Part shown: in pieces, positions 12,776-24,225 of the stretch | Position numbering within the stretch: position 1 is the stretch's first letter | Layout of the letters: the number at the start of each line of letters is the position of its first letter | Origin: Akanthomyces muscarius | Taxonomy: Eukaryota; Ascomycota; Sordariomycetes; Hypocreales; Cordycipitaceae | Length of the DNA: 64,000 bases | Direction: 5' to 3' | Assembly: GCF_028009165.1 (NCBI RefSeq) | Contig: NC_079241.1 | Coordinates: forward strand, 6,076,001 to 6,140,000 | Program-made: the position numbers and the translations under genes | Notes under the pieces: model-generated | The model's database searches: none | Told to the model about the DNA's origin: nothing | What the model saw: only the letters and a program-made list of their open reading frames with translations

Positions 12776-15110
12776 TTTGAGATGAGAGATTGCAGCCGAA
12801 GACGGCTTCTGTAATCGATCAGATCTCTGGCCAGATGTGTAATTTAGGCTTCGTGTGACCCAGCGACGCGGAAGTGTCGAAGTGTCAAAGCAAAGCCAGA
12901 GGGCCGTAGGGCAGCACGGGTGGTTATACTTTTCAAGAAGTTGCTCCGGCTTCGAAGAAGCACCAGGTGGGGTACATGCTCATTGACTAAAGACAATTTA
13001 AGGGCGATGCAGCGCTATTAGCTATCTGCATGTCTGATCAGGCTGAGCAGCTCGGGACTTTACAACACTCGCCAGCGCCGAAATGTCACTACTACACCAC
13101 GGTACAGACGACCAATGACTACGAATCTCCAGGCAATTACCTTGTTTCTTATTTAGCTTACTTGGCAGCTCGTTTATTCATACTAAGTATATAATATCGG
13201 CTGCGTTTCAGCACCAGGATGCGAATTTGCGCGCGCGAGTACCAGCAGGACCCCGCGACCAGCGGATGGAGGCTATCCGCATGCTGTTAGTCCGCTACGG
13301 CTTCCGCTCCGGCCTACCAACCATAAATAGTAGGTGACCATCAGCGCTAGCCGATGGCCACTACTTTCACAAGCGGGGGGTCTTTGCGCTAGCCAGGCAG
13401 TTCAGGTGTGGCAGACGCGCAGGAAGCATCTCGTCCAACCGACCAACCAACGAAATTGTGCATTTCTGGCGACCGCGCTCTCAACGAGGAAAAGCCGAAA
13501 AGAGGCCCTTGTTTTTTGCGAGCATGGGTTGTGCGGGATTGAGTGTGACTGTTTATGTCTTCCAGAACTTGCACGATGCGATTGAGACGGACGGCCAAAT
13601 ATTGTCGTCCCGTGTGATGCTGGTGATGTTGGTAGCTTCCATCCTGCCGGACACGGTGAGGCTCCACTGATGCATCTTCCCCCGGGCCGCCTTTGCCCAC
13701 CTGTCTGCAGTTCAAAAGTTCCTCTGCCAATGCAGGTTTGATTAGAGAGTCTTCGGGGTCACCCGCCGCCCCTAGAATACCCCATCACGTAGCATTTACA
13801 GTGCTGCGGCGCCCGTAGTGAAGGCTCGTCACAGGCGGCACACAGCCAGAACTAACAAGCCGGCCCGATTTCACAGACCCCAAATGTTGCCATGTGCAAA
13901 TGGATGAACTCGGATCCCCTCGCTGACACTCATTGAGCGGTGCTTCCTCCGTCTGCTTTCCTGTGATTCTCTTCTTGGTTGTCTCAGCGCAGTATTTCTC
14001 CGCCCAATACGTGATTTAGAGCATTGTAGACCGCGGCTGCGCGAGGTCGAATGGGGCTATTTAGTTAGCGCGTCATGATTTCGGATTACAGCGCTGCCAT
14101 GCGTGATAGAGTATTCGCCATTTTTCTCCCTTCCCGTTGATGGAACCAAACTTTCATTTGTATATGTTGCCTAGCGTAGCTTCAATGCCCGATACCCAGC
14201 CACGCCACCTCCGAGACTGAGAGAAACCGCTTCTCTTTACGTTGATTCCCTCCTGACAGTGGCCATCGTTGCCTCTCTCAACTGATGCCAAGCACTTCAG
14301 CTCTGGAAGCAGCAGCTACCTCTGCGCCATATGACATGGACCTGCCTTTGAAGGGTCTTCCGCCCATCGAACCACGAACTAAAACAGCTATATCTTCTCG
14401 CACTGAAAGCACACACTAGCTGTTAGAGTGTGAAGTAATTGGCTTGTAAGATGAATGACGTACTTGGCAGAGCTCGAGCTGGCCGGACAACGGCAGCAAC
14501 CCAGACTATATAGAGGCAGAAATGCATCTTTGCACTTGAACTATGCGTAATGCTTGTAACAGTGTGTATCTGTGAGGCTTCCAGTGGAATTTTCCGAGAG
14601 CAAGAAGGTGGGGGATGCAGATGGTATTTATGCAGCCACCATTAAGCCCATGCTATAAGCCAACGAATCAGCACGGCATAGCTGGACACCTAGTGTGGCA
14701 GCTGGTGTGGCAAATTCTCGGAGAGATCGAAAGTTGACCAAAAACAGATCAGAAACTGAACAGTTTCCTGTTTACATGCTGTTTCCCATTTTCTAGGCTG
14801 ACGGGCCTTAGTCTTTGGCGCTTTTGCAGGCAAGCCTGCAAAATAACGACTAGACTCACCAACCGCCTCATTTCCAGTATAATTATTTCTCTCTGGGATG
14901 ATAATTCTCCAGACGTAGTAATCGACGTTCACTCCCATAAGCCTTATTGTGCAGCCGCACTGTACTTTTAACACAGGCCTCAGATCGCCGCTAGTAGGCC
15001 TGACTCACAGATTGATAGAAGTAGAAATGCCCACGCTGCAGTCTCGTCTCACAATATATGAATCACACTCACAAACTCCAAGAGGCCTGTTTCTCCGTCT
15101 TTGCTTTCTC
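12776..15110. other. Intergenic region upstream of ABC-1 and the GNAT gene
   Basis: This 2.3 kb region separates two divergently oriented genes. I see no supported gene in it; the frames around 13.3-13.7 kb are short and unrecognised. It holds an inverted repeat GCGGAT-N7-ATCCGC at 13262-13280, which contains a CGG-N11-CCG arrangement of the kind bound by some Zn2Cys6 regulators. No other site is supported. Confidence 0.55.
13262..13280. promoter_or_regulatory. Inverted repeat of the CGG-N11-CCG type
   Basis: GCGGAT and ATCCGC are separated by 7 bases, giving a 19-bp dyad that contains CGG-N11-CCG. Some Zn2Cys6 activators bind such sites. It lies about 490 bases before the ABC-1 start. CGG-N11-CCG is expected by chance several times in a window of this size, so only the longer dyad makes it notable. 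Confidence 0.25.
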
Positions 15111-15782
15111 ATGTCGCTCCCAATGCATTGTCTGGACGCGGATCGGCTTCCAGCTGCCGAAGCCGGAACTGTCCTGTTCGAGACCAATCTTCTCATCATA
15201 CGGCGTTTCCTCTTGTCTGATGCTCCAAGCCTCGCCGTGACTTTAAACCACAAAGAGGTGGTCATGCAACTGAGCGACCGCTTTCAGTACCCATACACAG
15301 CGTCCGACGCCGAGACTGCCATTTCACAGTCATTCCCGTCGCAACATGACCATCAGTTTACTGCTGCCTACCCTAAATCTGTTGCAGTGTGTATCAAACG
15401 CAGCACGACCGATAGCTTTTCGTCCAACCCACGGCTTATCGGGAGCATGATTGCACATGCTGGAAAGGACATGGCTTACAGAACATGGTCGCTGGGCTGT
15501 GCGTTGACACCAGAGATCTGGGGAAGGGGATATGGTGCAGAGGCATTGATTGGATTTCGAGACTGGTTGTTTGAGACGTGGTCACGTCTCGCGCGGCTCG
15601 AAGCCAGTGTATTTGCCAGCAATCCTGCGAGCGCCAAAGTCCTTTTAAAGGCCGGATTTCTTGAGGAGGGGCTTCGCAGAGCGTGTTTGGAGAAAAACGG
15701 TATTTTGCTTGATGGCCGACAGTTTGCGATTCTGAGAGGCGATTGCCTAGCTAGCGGCACCGAATGCAATCGCTTCAATTAA
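15111..15782 (+). CDS. GNAT-family N-acetyltransferase
   Basis: A single-exon 223-aa protein of the acetyltransferase_3 (RimJ/RimL-like) group, expected to move an acetyl group from acetyl-CoA to an amino group. The N-terminal strand has the family pattern of a hydrophobic stretch ending LIIRRF. The acetyl-CoA pyrophosphate loop is visible as WGRGYGAEAL. The C-terminal part has the typical SNPASAKVLLKAGFLEEG helix-strand. The frame is open further upstream, with in-frame ATGs at 15027 and 14949. I chose 15111 because the domain begins shortly after it and the residues before it look unconserved. No signal peptide is apparent, so it is probably cytosolic. The substrate is unknown. Confidence 0.78.
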   Translation: MSLPMHCLDADRLPAAEAGTVLFETNLLIIRRFLLSDAPSLAVTLNHKEVVMQLSDRFQYPYTASDAETAISQSFPSQHDHQFTAAYPKSVAVCIKRSTTDSFSSNPRLIGSMIAHAGKDMAYRTWSLGCALTPEIWGRGYGAEALIGFRDWLFETWSRLARLEASVFASNPASAKVLLKAGFLEEGLRRACLEKNGILLDGRQFAILRGDCLASGTECNRFN

Positions 15783-16154
15783 ACAGATATTTATCATTGC
15801 TATAAAATAGTCGCTGGAACTCAAAAACAGTACTTACCTGTTTAATAATTAATAAACGACGCAAATCAGGCTAGATTCCATGTTAGGGTCTTCTTCGCCG
15901 GTTTAAGTAATTGCAGTCCCCCGCCACCTTCTTTTCGCTGGCTGCCAATGAAAGCTTGGCCAAGCTCTTTTACGCTTGCGCTCGCCCAATCCACCACTCT
16001 CCGTCACAATAACCCGTCATCAAACCAGCAGCCAGCACCTATTATCAATAACGACCCTTGTGCTGTCTTGCCGTGTCGCTCACAATAGTATCTTTTCCTG
16101 TATCACATACTGCTCAAGGTTCGCTTTGCGCTGCGTCGAAGCCTTCACGCTACG
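15783..16154. other. Short intergenic region between tandem genes
   Basis: About 370 bases between two + strand genes. It is AT-rich after the GNAT stop (likely 3' end) and then pyrimidine-rich, as in a fungal leader, before the ATG at 16155. No further element is recognised. Confidence 0.5.
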
Positions 16155-17441
16155 ATGGAAGACCAGTTTGGCGGCCGCACCGACGACGATTTGTTCTTCG
16201 ACGACGACTTCGAACCAGTAGATGGTGTAACCACTATTGTGCCCAACGATGTACCGGTCGAGATCTCGTCATACTATATCACACCTTCAGACTTAATACC
16301 GCATCCCGCGGATCTCGAGTCTGCGCTGGCCCCTCTGGCAGCTGCGGCGGCAGCAGGCAAAAGGAAGGGACGCAGACGACGCAGGTCCAAGTCCCCCAAG
16401 CAGCCTCTTCCTCCGGCACCGCCACCACGAGGAGGTCTTGCGCATTCTAGATTCGCAGAGAAGCCGGCACAAAAACCACCGCAACACCCCGAGCCACAAT
16501 CACCCGAGTCGTCCTCGGCGGCCGCGAGCCACGAGCAGACAAACGGCGAAAGCGGCTCCAGCGCCGTCGCAGCGAATGCTCCGACTCATCGAGACAGGCG
16601 AAATGATGGCAGGAATCAGGGAAAACCTCCCCCGAAGTCCGTCGATGCGCGCGCGCAATCTGGTGCCAACCCTCGCCAGAAACCGACAGAGGAAGAATTG
16701 ACTGCCAAGATGGAGAAGATGAAACTACTGTCGGCAGAGAAGACGCGCAAGTTTGAGAAGGCCGAACAGGACGAGAAACAACACGCAGAGGCTTACGCAC
16801 GCGGAATGGAGGAAGCGCGGCGCCAGCGTGCCGAAAATGCAGAGAGGCGACGACAAAACGAGGAGCAGCGTCGCCGCCTCGAAGATGAGCGCACAAAGAA
16901 CCGAGAGCGCAAACTCAAGGCCATGAATATGAAACAAGGCGGCTGGGATGAAGGCAAAGAGGCGGCAGGCGAGGAAGAATCGCGGCGGCCAGCTCGTGGA
17001 ATGAATGGCGGTGTCCGTGGAGCGAAAAGCTCAGTTGGGTCAGGCTTGTGCGGCAGTCGTTTCGCGCGAGACTCGAGCGAAGGGGAGAAAGCGACGACCC
17101 CAGATCGCACAGACACTGACATGTCCCTCGACGAACGTCCTCGTCGCGACGGTCGTGGTGGACGGGGGAGAGGCAGCCGAGGTGAGGGACGTGGCGCACG
17201 GGGAGGACGAGGCGGACGAGGGCGTGGCGGCGCCGCTGGCAACGCCGCTCCCGCACCGGACAAGGACGATTTTCCCTCGTTGCCGGCTAAATCGGAGGGT
17301 CAAAAGGAGCCTGTGGAAGGCGCACCGAAGCCTGCGATCTTGGCCCCGTTACCGCGGTTTGCACCGGCTATTGGGAAATGGGACGACGAGATGGAGTTTC
17401 TGGATGAGATGACCACCACTACCACAGCTGCGAATAAGTAA
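16155..17441 (+). CDS. RGG-box, coiled-coil protein of unknown function
   Basis: An intronless 428-aa protein with no catalytic domain I recognise. In order: an acidic N-terminus (residues 1-25, rich in Asp); a very basic Arg/Lys run at 69-80 that could be a nuclear signal; a Pro/Ser/Gln-rich disordered stretch (81-175); a strongly charged predicted coiled coil rich in Glu/Arg/Lys (about 176-260); an RGG/RG box (about 329-359); and a short acidic-aromatic motif DDFPSLP at 371-377. Such combinations are common in RNA-associated, ribosome-binding or stress-granule proteins, so an RNA-related role is likely but inferred. It converges with LUC7, another RNA-processing gene with an RG-rich tail. 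The strong charge bias creates long false frames on the opposite strand. Confidence 0.8.
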   Translation: MEDQFGGRTDDDLFFDDDFEPVDGVTTIVPNDVPVEISSYYITPSDLIPHPADLESALAPLAAAAAAGKRKGRRRRRSKSPKQPLPPAPPPRGGLAHSRFAEKPAQKPPQHPEPQSPESSSAAASHEQTNGESGSSAVAANAPTHRDRRNDGRNQGKPPPKSVDARAQSGANPRQKPTEEELTAKMEKMKLLSAEKTRKFEKAEQDEKQHAEAYARGMEEARRQRAENAERRRQNEEQRRRLEDERTKNRERKLKAMNMKQGGWDEGKEAAGEEESRRPARGMNGGVRGAKSSVGSGLCGSRFARDSSEGEKATTPDRTDTDMSLDERPRRDGRGGRGRGSRGEGRGARGGRGGRGRGGAAGNAAPAPDKDDFPSLPAKSEGQKEPVEGAPKPAILAPLPRFAPAIGKWDDEMEFLDEMTTTTTAANK

Positions 17442-17862
17442 TACATCATGGATATTGTGTAACGTTGGAGAATTGGCAAGGTAACACATCAGGGCATGGC
17501 AAACAGAGACTGTTACAATGGGAGGCGGCGTCAATTTTTTTTTTTGGATAAATTATTTTGGGTATCACGCTTCAAGCAGACGATTCAGCTCTTTTTGGAA
17601 ATTGTTTATTTAGCGCACTTACCCGGCCCAGGATGTATTTCGAATGAGTATCGTTTGACTACTTGCTTCACTTAACAATCACAAGTGAGTTATAATGCTG
17701 TGTGAGTGGGTATATGTAACGAGTCCCAAGCTCCTGATCAACTCCAATATTATGTACATATCTTTTAGAGGACTTTCAAAAATGACCCAAATACAAGTAG
17801 CCTTATCAACGCCAGTATACATGCGGTTTCCAACCGTCGGAGTTCTCGAGAAGTAGTGCAGT
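17442..17862. other. Convergent 3' intergenic region
   Basis: About 420 AT-rich bases between the stop codons of two converging genes, including a T-run near 17536-17546. It probably carries the two polyadenylation regions. No gene is seen. Confidence 0.5.
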
Positions 17863-18755
17863 CTACCATCCGCCACGATAGCCACGGCCACTTTTGCCTC
17901 TGTATCCTCCCCCTCCTCCACCATGCCCTCTGGGTCCTCTTGGGCCGCCGCCGCCGGGACCGTCATCGTCGTGCATCGTTCTGGCTCTCGTTTTCATTTC
18001 TCTCGGGAATGCATCGTACGTCTTGCGCATCTGCGCAAAGCCCAGATGCATCTTGCCGTAAAAGTGATCTGCCAGACGGCGGTCGTTGTCCAAACGACTG
18101 AGGTACGCGCCGCATACGTCGCAGACTTGCAGCTTCTGGTGGCCCGACGGGCCAGAGGTGTCCGCGAGGGCCTTGAGCTCCTTTTCCTTCTCTGCCTTGG
18201 CCTGCATTGCCTGCCGCACTCGAAATAGTTCATCCTGCGCGCGCGAGACCTCCGACATGGAGCCGAGTATTTCGACTTCGAGGAGGCCGTTGTGAATTGA
18301 AGTATTGAGATCGGATATTGCTTTCAGCTGCGACGCAAAAAAAGTAGTTAGCAACAGACTCTTGTAGCTTTTGCGCAGGAAGATTGGAGGATACTTACCA
18401 TGACGTTGGTCTGTCGGATCTCTTCTGGTGTCTTTTTCAAGCGCCGTTGGGCAGCTTCAATACCTCTGTTACATTCGTCGATATACTGGTATAAATGTCG
18501 AATGTAATCGTACTCAAACCCGAGCTTGCTCTTTTCGCGTTCAGACATGGCATCGTATTCGGTCTTGAGAGCTTCGGAGTGAATTTTTGGGCAAGGCCCC
18601 AGATCTTGCTTTGTGTTGGTGAAGAGGATGTGAGGGCAGGTGCCTGCGATATATGAACGACATAGCTTCGGGTCGGAGAAGGAAGGTTTGGCGGCTTGCG
18701 ACGTGACGGATGCGCCCATGAGCTGCTCAAGCAGCTTTCGTTGTTCGGCGGCCAT
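17863..18755 (-). CDS. LUC7: LUC7-like U1 snRNP splicing factor
   Basis: Exons 18755-18399 and 18327-17863 encode 273 aa; the 71-nt intron has donor GTAAGT and acceptor CAG. LUC7 belongs to the U1 snRNP and helps choose 5' splice sites. The N-terminal zinc finger is CCCH (Cys32, Cys40, Cys55, His59), followed by a helical coiled-coil segment. The second finger is C2H2 (Cys188, Cys191, His207, His213), with its usual neighbours VCGAYL and HFYGKMHLG. The ATG at 18755 gives the conserved LUC7 start (MAAEQRKLLEQLMG); the in-frame extension upstream lacks family resemblance. The C-terminus is a Gly/Arg-rich tail rather than the SR-rich tail of animal homologues. It is divergent from GPI16, sharing about 400 bases of promoter. 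Confidence 0.93.
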
Positions 18756-19163
18756 GGTCGAGACGCGATTGTTGATTTGCGCTAGACTGGATGCACTGTG
18801 CGCGCGTATGTAATAGGTCTGATGGATTATCTGCGAGCAAAACGCTATCACAAACCACTGCTTATGAATGCGGCGAGCGACAACGAGCGAGTTCAGAGAT
18901 GCTCGTGGTCTTGTCCGACACAAGCCTGGAAGGCAGACTAATTTTGCCACTCCCGACCGCCTCCCAACGTCCCCACGCTGCTTCACTACAGGCGCGCCAC
19001 GTCGCCTGGAAGCGAGCCCGTTATGGCGGGCAAGCTACGCTGAGAGCTTCCTTGAGGTTAACCACCTATGCTTTGTGCTCCCTTTGATCGCCAGCCATTA
19101 TATCAGGCTGAGATGTAAATTCTGCCGCACTGAGAGCGGAAGATCTACACTCTCTTTTTCACA
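18756..19163. promoter_or_regulatory. Shared bidirectional promoter of LUC7 and GPI16
   Basis: The two start codons are 408 bases apart and face away from each other, so this stretch must hold both promoters. No TATA box is evident on either side, in keeping with housekeeping genes. Individual factor sites cannot be assigned. Confidence 0.55.
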
Positions 19164-20978
19164 ATGGCGCGGCTATTGTCATTCCTTCTCTTCCTTTTCT
19201 CTGGTATCCTTGCCTCCGCGTCCACCGACTACCATGAGCAACTGAACCTACGACCACTGCCCCTGTCGGGCTTGCTCGCGAGCTTCAACTTTCGATCCAA
19301 TATTACCGTCGACGACTTTGAGACACAAAATTTCAGAATCTTCCCCAGGTCACTTGCACAAATTCTACAATATGCTGGTACCCGCGAGCTACACTTGCGA
19401 TTCGCATTGGGGCGCTGGGATACGGAGACGTGGGGAGCCCGGCCGTGGGATGGGCGCAAGGAGGGTGGACAGGGAGTTGAGCTCTGGGCATGGCTGGACG
19501 CGCAGACAGACGAAGAAGCCGACAAGAAATGGCTTATCCTTACCAATGCGCTGTCTGGGCTGTTCTGCGCCAGTCTCAACTTTATCGACGAAACAAGAAC
19601 CATACGCCCAGTCATGTCTTTCCAGCCCGAAGGCGACCACTCGGACGCCATACTCGCCAACACGCGACTATTACATGGAGTGCTACCGCATGAGGTTGTT
19701 TGCACAGAGAATCTAACGCCATTTTTGAAGTTGCTTCCATGCAAGGGCAAGGCTGGCATTGCGAGCTTGCTCGATGGTCACAAGCTATTTGATGCCTCCT
19801 TTCAAAGCATGGCTATTGATGTGAAGCCAATTTGTGATGCTGAGGGGAAGTGTGTCTTGCAAATGGAGGAAACCATTGACATGGTCCTTGACGTCAACCG
19901 ATCAAAGCGACCCAGAGGTATATAGACGCTCTTGCAAATGTTTGTGTTGACAAGTGCTCTAACGCAAAATCCAGACAACCCGATACCGCGACCACCCAAC
20001 GAAGACGACCTCGTATGCGACACATCTAAGCCCTACCATGCGCACGATACCTGCTTCCCCGCTGATCACCTGCTTGGCCAAGACTGGACACTATCACAAG
20101 TGTTTGGTCGACCAATGCAGGGAGCTTGCCCACTCACCGACGCTACTGTGCCTCCCATCTGCTTGCACATTCCCCATTCGCGAAGCGTGTACTCTTCCGA
20201 GGGATCGCACGAGATCAAGGATGCGGAGAAGCCCAAACGGTGCTACAATATCCCTGCGGATGGCGAATTTACCCTCGTTTTGACGCAGCCAGACGTTGTG
20301 GCTGACGGCAAGGGCCTGGAGATTAATGAGCCCGAAACGCCGGTATTGTTTGCTGAACGGAGCTTGACTGGCTATGGCCAAGAACGTGGCGGCGTTCAGG
20401 CCATTCTTACCAACCCCAGCGATGAAGAGGTCGAGTTTGTCTACATGGAATCGCTCCCTTGGTTCATGCGCATTTACCTCCACACACTCTCCACACGGAT
20501 ATCGTCTACTGGCTCCACGGCTACAGGCAACAATGCCAGCGACATTATCAAAGAGATTTACTATCGCCCGGCTCTTGATCGCGAGCGTGGTACGCAGCTG
20601 GAGCTTCTTGTCCAGATTCCACCCCGTTGCACCGTTTTCCTCACCTATGAATTTGAGAAGTCCATCTTGAGATACACAGAGTACCCCCCTGATGCAAATC
20701 GCGGGTTTGATGTGGCTGCCGCCGTCATCACGACCTTGAGACCAAAGGCCATGAGCCTGCGCACCACTGGTTTGCTTCTTTACCTGCCTACTCCGGATTT
20801 CAGCATGCCGTACAATGTCATCATCTTGACGTCGACGGCCATCGCACTCGCTTTTGGCGGCCTATATAACATTATTGTGCGCCGCATGGTGGGCGCAAAT
20901 GAGGTAGCGCCATCGGCCCTGAAGTTGAAACTCGATAAGCTCATATCACGTATAAAAGGGAAAACCGCAACGGCGTAG
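19164..20978 (+). CDS. GPI16: GPI transamidase subunit GPI16 (PIG-T)
   Basis: Exons 19164-19917 and 19975-20978 encode 585 aa; the 57-nt intron is GT...CAG. Gpi16/PIG-T is the ER-lumenal scaffold of the GPI transamidase, disulphide-linked to the protease subunit Gpi8, and helps attach GPI anchors to secretory proteins. A signal peptide is clear at residues 1-20 (MARLLSFLLFLFSG, then ASA). A single transmembrane helix lies near 532-552, followed by a short Lys-rich cytosolic tail. Family stretches include LRFALGRWDTETWG, LPHEVVCTENLTPFLKLLPC and FEKSILRYTEYPPDANRGFD. Length and topology match the family. The gene is single copy here, with no sign of decay. Confidence 0.95.
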
Positions 20979-21371
20979 AATAATTACAGCTTGTTGAATT
21001 CACTTATCTTTGTGTTCTACATCCTTTACATTTGAAGATGAAGGCATCGGCATTGACGTGCATCGCTGTCTAAAAGAACGTAGACCGGTCGCTATCCCGA
21101 ACTGAGACGAGGATTGCATGTTTCTGAGAAAGCAATTTCTTGTAAATTGCCACGTTTCTCCGTCTTATTCAGGTCAGCTGTGGCCAAGCCTCCAAGACAC
21201 AAACTAACGCAGTGGCTGTCCTGGGCGAAAACGCCACTGGCTACAAACGGTCGAAGAAAAGCCAAGCTGACAGTGGCGGGCAGCCCTTCTCTTATTGGTG
21301 GCTGTTGCTCGAGAAAATGTGTATTCAATTTGCCTTAGGTAATAGTATGCAAGCTCAGCCGAGACTGTACC
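20979..21371. other. Convergent 3' intergenic region
   Basis: About 390 bases between the ends of GPI16 and the symporter gene. It probably contains both transcription ends. No gene or repeat is recognised. Confidence 0.5.
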
Positions 21372-23473
21372 CTAGTTCCCATACTTCTCTCCCTTCACTG
21401 CTCTGCTCCTGTCCTCGTCAGTATCCTGGCTATTTGCTTCAGCCTCCGCAGCCTGTTGTCCGTTAAGAACTCCCAGCACAACAACCTGTGGCGCATAGAA
21501 AGGTTTTCCAATGTGAAGCTTATCAGCCGGAACGAAAATGTCGAAGGCACGTGGCACAATGAAGCCAAGCGCAATGATGATCATAACGACATGTGAAACA
21601 GCGAAGGCGAAGATGTGCAGAGGATCGTTGCGAACTTTGTAAAACGCCGGGTAGGCAAACGAAAAGATGACGGCCATGATCGGCGCAGATACGTAGCGGA
21701 GAATGGGTCCCCAGACAACGGGAATGCTCCAGTTCTTGCCGACGGCCACGACATTGTTCAGGTCTCGACAAAGTTGATTTGCCTGAGGCAATTAGCAGGA
21801 GAACTTGGAATCTTTACACGCACAAATTCAACTTACTGAATAAAAGCCAAGCCACCAAAACTTGTTCAAGAAGCTGTTTTTACCCCAGAATGAGGGCGCC
21901 AGAGAATCCGGCGTCTTCGAGAGAGCAACAGAGAGGCATGCACCAACAATGTAGATACCGAAGCCAGTGCCAGCCCCAGCCTCGGCAGTGACCGACTGTG
22001 CCACGGCAACTCCAAGAACCATGGCAAAGACGTATCCCGCATTGTATATAGCATATGCAGCAACGCCGACCTGTCCGGTGACATCAACGTAGCGATACAA
22101 GCTGGTCACTGCAACAGCTTCGCACCATACAACAAATATGAGAGCCAAGTTGTTCGTCCAGGTATCGACAGCATCTAGAAGATAGAAACCAAACTCTGTG
22201 CAGTATATGAGTGAGAGGCAAAAGGAAACAAGGATGACACCAGTGGAGATCCAAGTTCGCGAGGTGCGTTGGCCCCAGCTGGAGTCGCAAATCATCGTGA
22301 CGATGGACTCGACGAGAGCAAAAGCAGAACTGAGACCAAGCAGCGCCAGAGTGAGGAAAAACAATACGGCCCAGACATTGGCGCCGGGCATTTCTGACAA
22401 GGCCAGGGGATAGGTCAGAAAGCCGACGGTGAAAGTGCCGAGTTTGACACCTTGATTAGGCTCATATCCCAGAAAGCCAATCACTCCGAAAACAGCGAAC
22501 CCGGCAAGGACTTCAAATAGAGAATTGCTAAATGCAATAATAAATGCATCTTGGACGGCATTTGCGTATTTGGTGTTGTAAGAAGCATAGGAGGTGAAGT
22601 AGCCAAAGCCGACACCGATGGAGAAGAAGATTTGGCCGACAGCAGCTTGCCAAATATCTCCACCTGCGAGCTTGTCGCTATGCCACTCGGCAAAGTACAA
22701 CTTGACTCCGTCGATGGCGTTGGGCAGAGACAATGAACGTCCAATGAGGATGATCATCATGATGATTGGGAGACCCATCGTGACGTACACTGCGCGACCA
22801 GTAACTCCAACTCCCTTGTACATGCAAAGGTAGACAAGGAACCAGATAAAGGCGGCCCATCCCACAGTCTCGCCGACCATGCCACGAGCAGCATAGTTGA
22901 CGTAGCTAGTGACGGTGTTTCCGCTCATGGCGCCAGGGATCGGGTCTGGGTTTCTGACGACGTCTCCCATATAGAACTCCTGGCCCCTGCCGGTCCACGG
23001 CAGCGGACTCTGGAACGAGGATCGAAAGTACCGCATGATCCAGGAAATGATGGGCACGTAGTATGTGGCAACGACGTATCCGTTCATGATGACACCCAGA
23101 CCAATGCCCTTTGTTCGGTTGTTGAGTCCATGAAAGGCGACGACTGCGCCGCCGCGATATGCCTGACCGATCGAGATCTCCAAGATCAAGATTGGGATGC
23201 CGAGGAAGAAGAGCGCAATCAGGTAGGGGATGAACCACTGCACGCCATTGTTGGCAAAGACGACGGACGGATATCGAAGCATGTTTCCGAGTCCAATAGC
23301 ACCTCCCTAAAGTGAGCATGTTAATAGAAACCCGTAGGCATAGAGCCAAACGTAATTCATACCATGGCGGCGAGGACGAAAGCAGCCCGTGAGGGCCATT
23401 TGTCGCGGCCATCTTCCTCCTTCTCCGCGTCGGGTGAAAGGAATCGATACGCCTTCTTTAAAAACGAAGTCAT
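21372..23473 (-). CDS. SNF-family Na+-dependent amino acid/neurotransmitter-type symporter
   Basis: Exons 23473-23363, 23306-21837 and 21782-21372 encode 663 aa; introns are 56 and 54 nt. The product is a plasma-membrane secondary transporter of the neurotransmitter:sodium symporter family (LeuT fold), probably for amino acids. Right after the short cytosolic N-terminus comes the hallmark unwound TM1 segment GGAIGLGNMLRYPS, which in LeuT relatives lines the Na+ and substrate sites, followed by FANNG and IPYLI. About twelve hydrophobic helices follow. The C-terminus is hydrophilic and acidic (EAEANSQDTDEDRS). The first intron splits the codons just before TM1 and must be removed to restore the motif, which supports the model. 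The substrate is unknown. Confidence 0.92.
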
Positions 23474-24225
23474 GATCGAGGTGCAACAAGCGTTTGTCGA
23501 AAAGAAAATGATATGAGAAGAGTGAGACAACGCCCGTTGTGGGCAGCCTCCTTCTTATAGACCCCAGCTGAAGACGAACAGTCGCCCGACCAAGCCCTGC
23601 CCGCGCTATAATCTTGGCTGATTTAACCGCAGCAAGCCGGCAGCTCTGGTCGCGTGGCAGCTCAGCATGCGCCGAGCCTTAGCTGAGGGTCCTGATGTCT
23701 GGGCGGAAATGAGCAGCGAACCATGCTGCAGGCGTGAGTCGCCGCTTTGCCATGCCCAGGCTGCATGCAGGTCTCCCAATAAGCTTGGCCTGGAGGCGCG
23801 GGGGGTGGCCTGTGCATGCTGGGCATTGCAGGCGCACAACAATGAATAAGGCTTTTGCCATGACCGAAGCCTGTTGATGCCAAGCGGTGCCCAGAGTTTT
23901 AGCCTGGGAGGTGACATTTGTCTCCAAGGACCGCGGGGTGATGGGACGACGAACAAGTGGAGATGGCGCTCTCCCCAGAATCTTGGCAGAAGTTAAATCA
24001 GAAGCTTCTTTTGCCCTACCAATCTACCTGCCACGTAAGTGGAGAGAGAGCCTTATGGCTGAATACTGGCTAGGGAAATGCTTGTAGAAGGGGCCATACC
24101 GGGAGACTGAAAAGGAGCAACGGTCTGGTCTGGGTTTTCTCGCAACTTCCGATCGCTGTTTGGAGAACATGCCATGGGGCAAAATATTGTTTCTTGAGGG
24201 TGAAAATGAGCCCGGGATGGCTGAT
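23474..24225. other. Intergenic region upstream of the symporter
   Basis: About 750 bases between the symporter start and the end of the decayed ABC gene. It contains the symporter promoter. Frames here are short shadows on both strands. No specific element can be supported. Confidence 0.5.
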
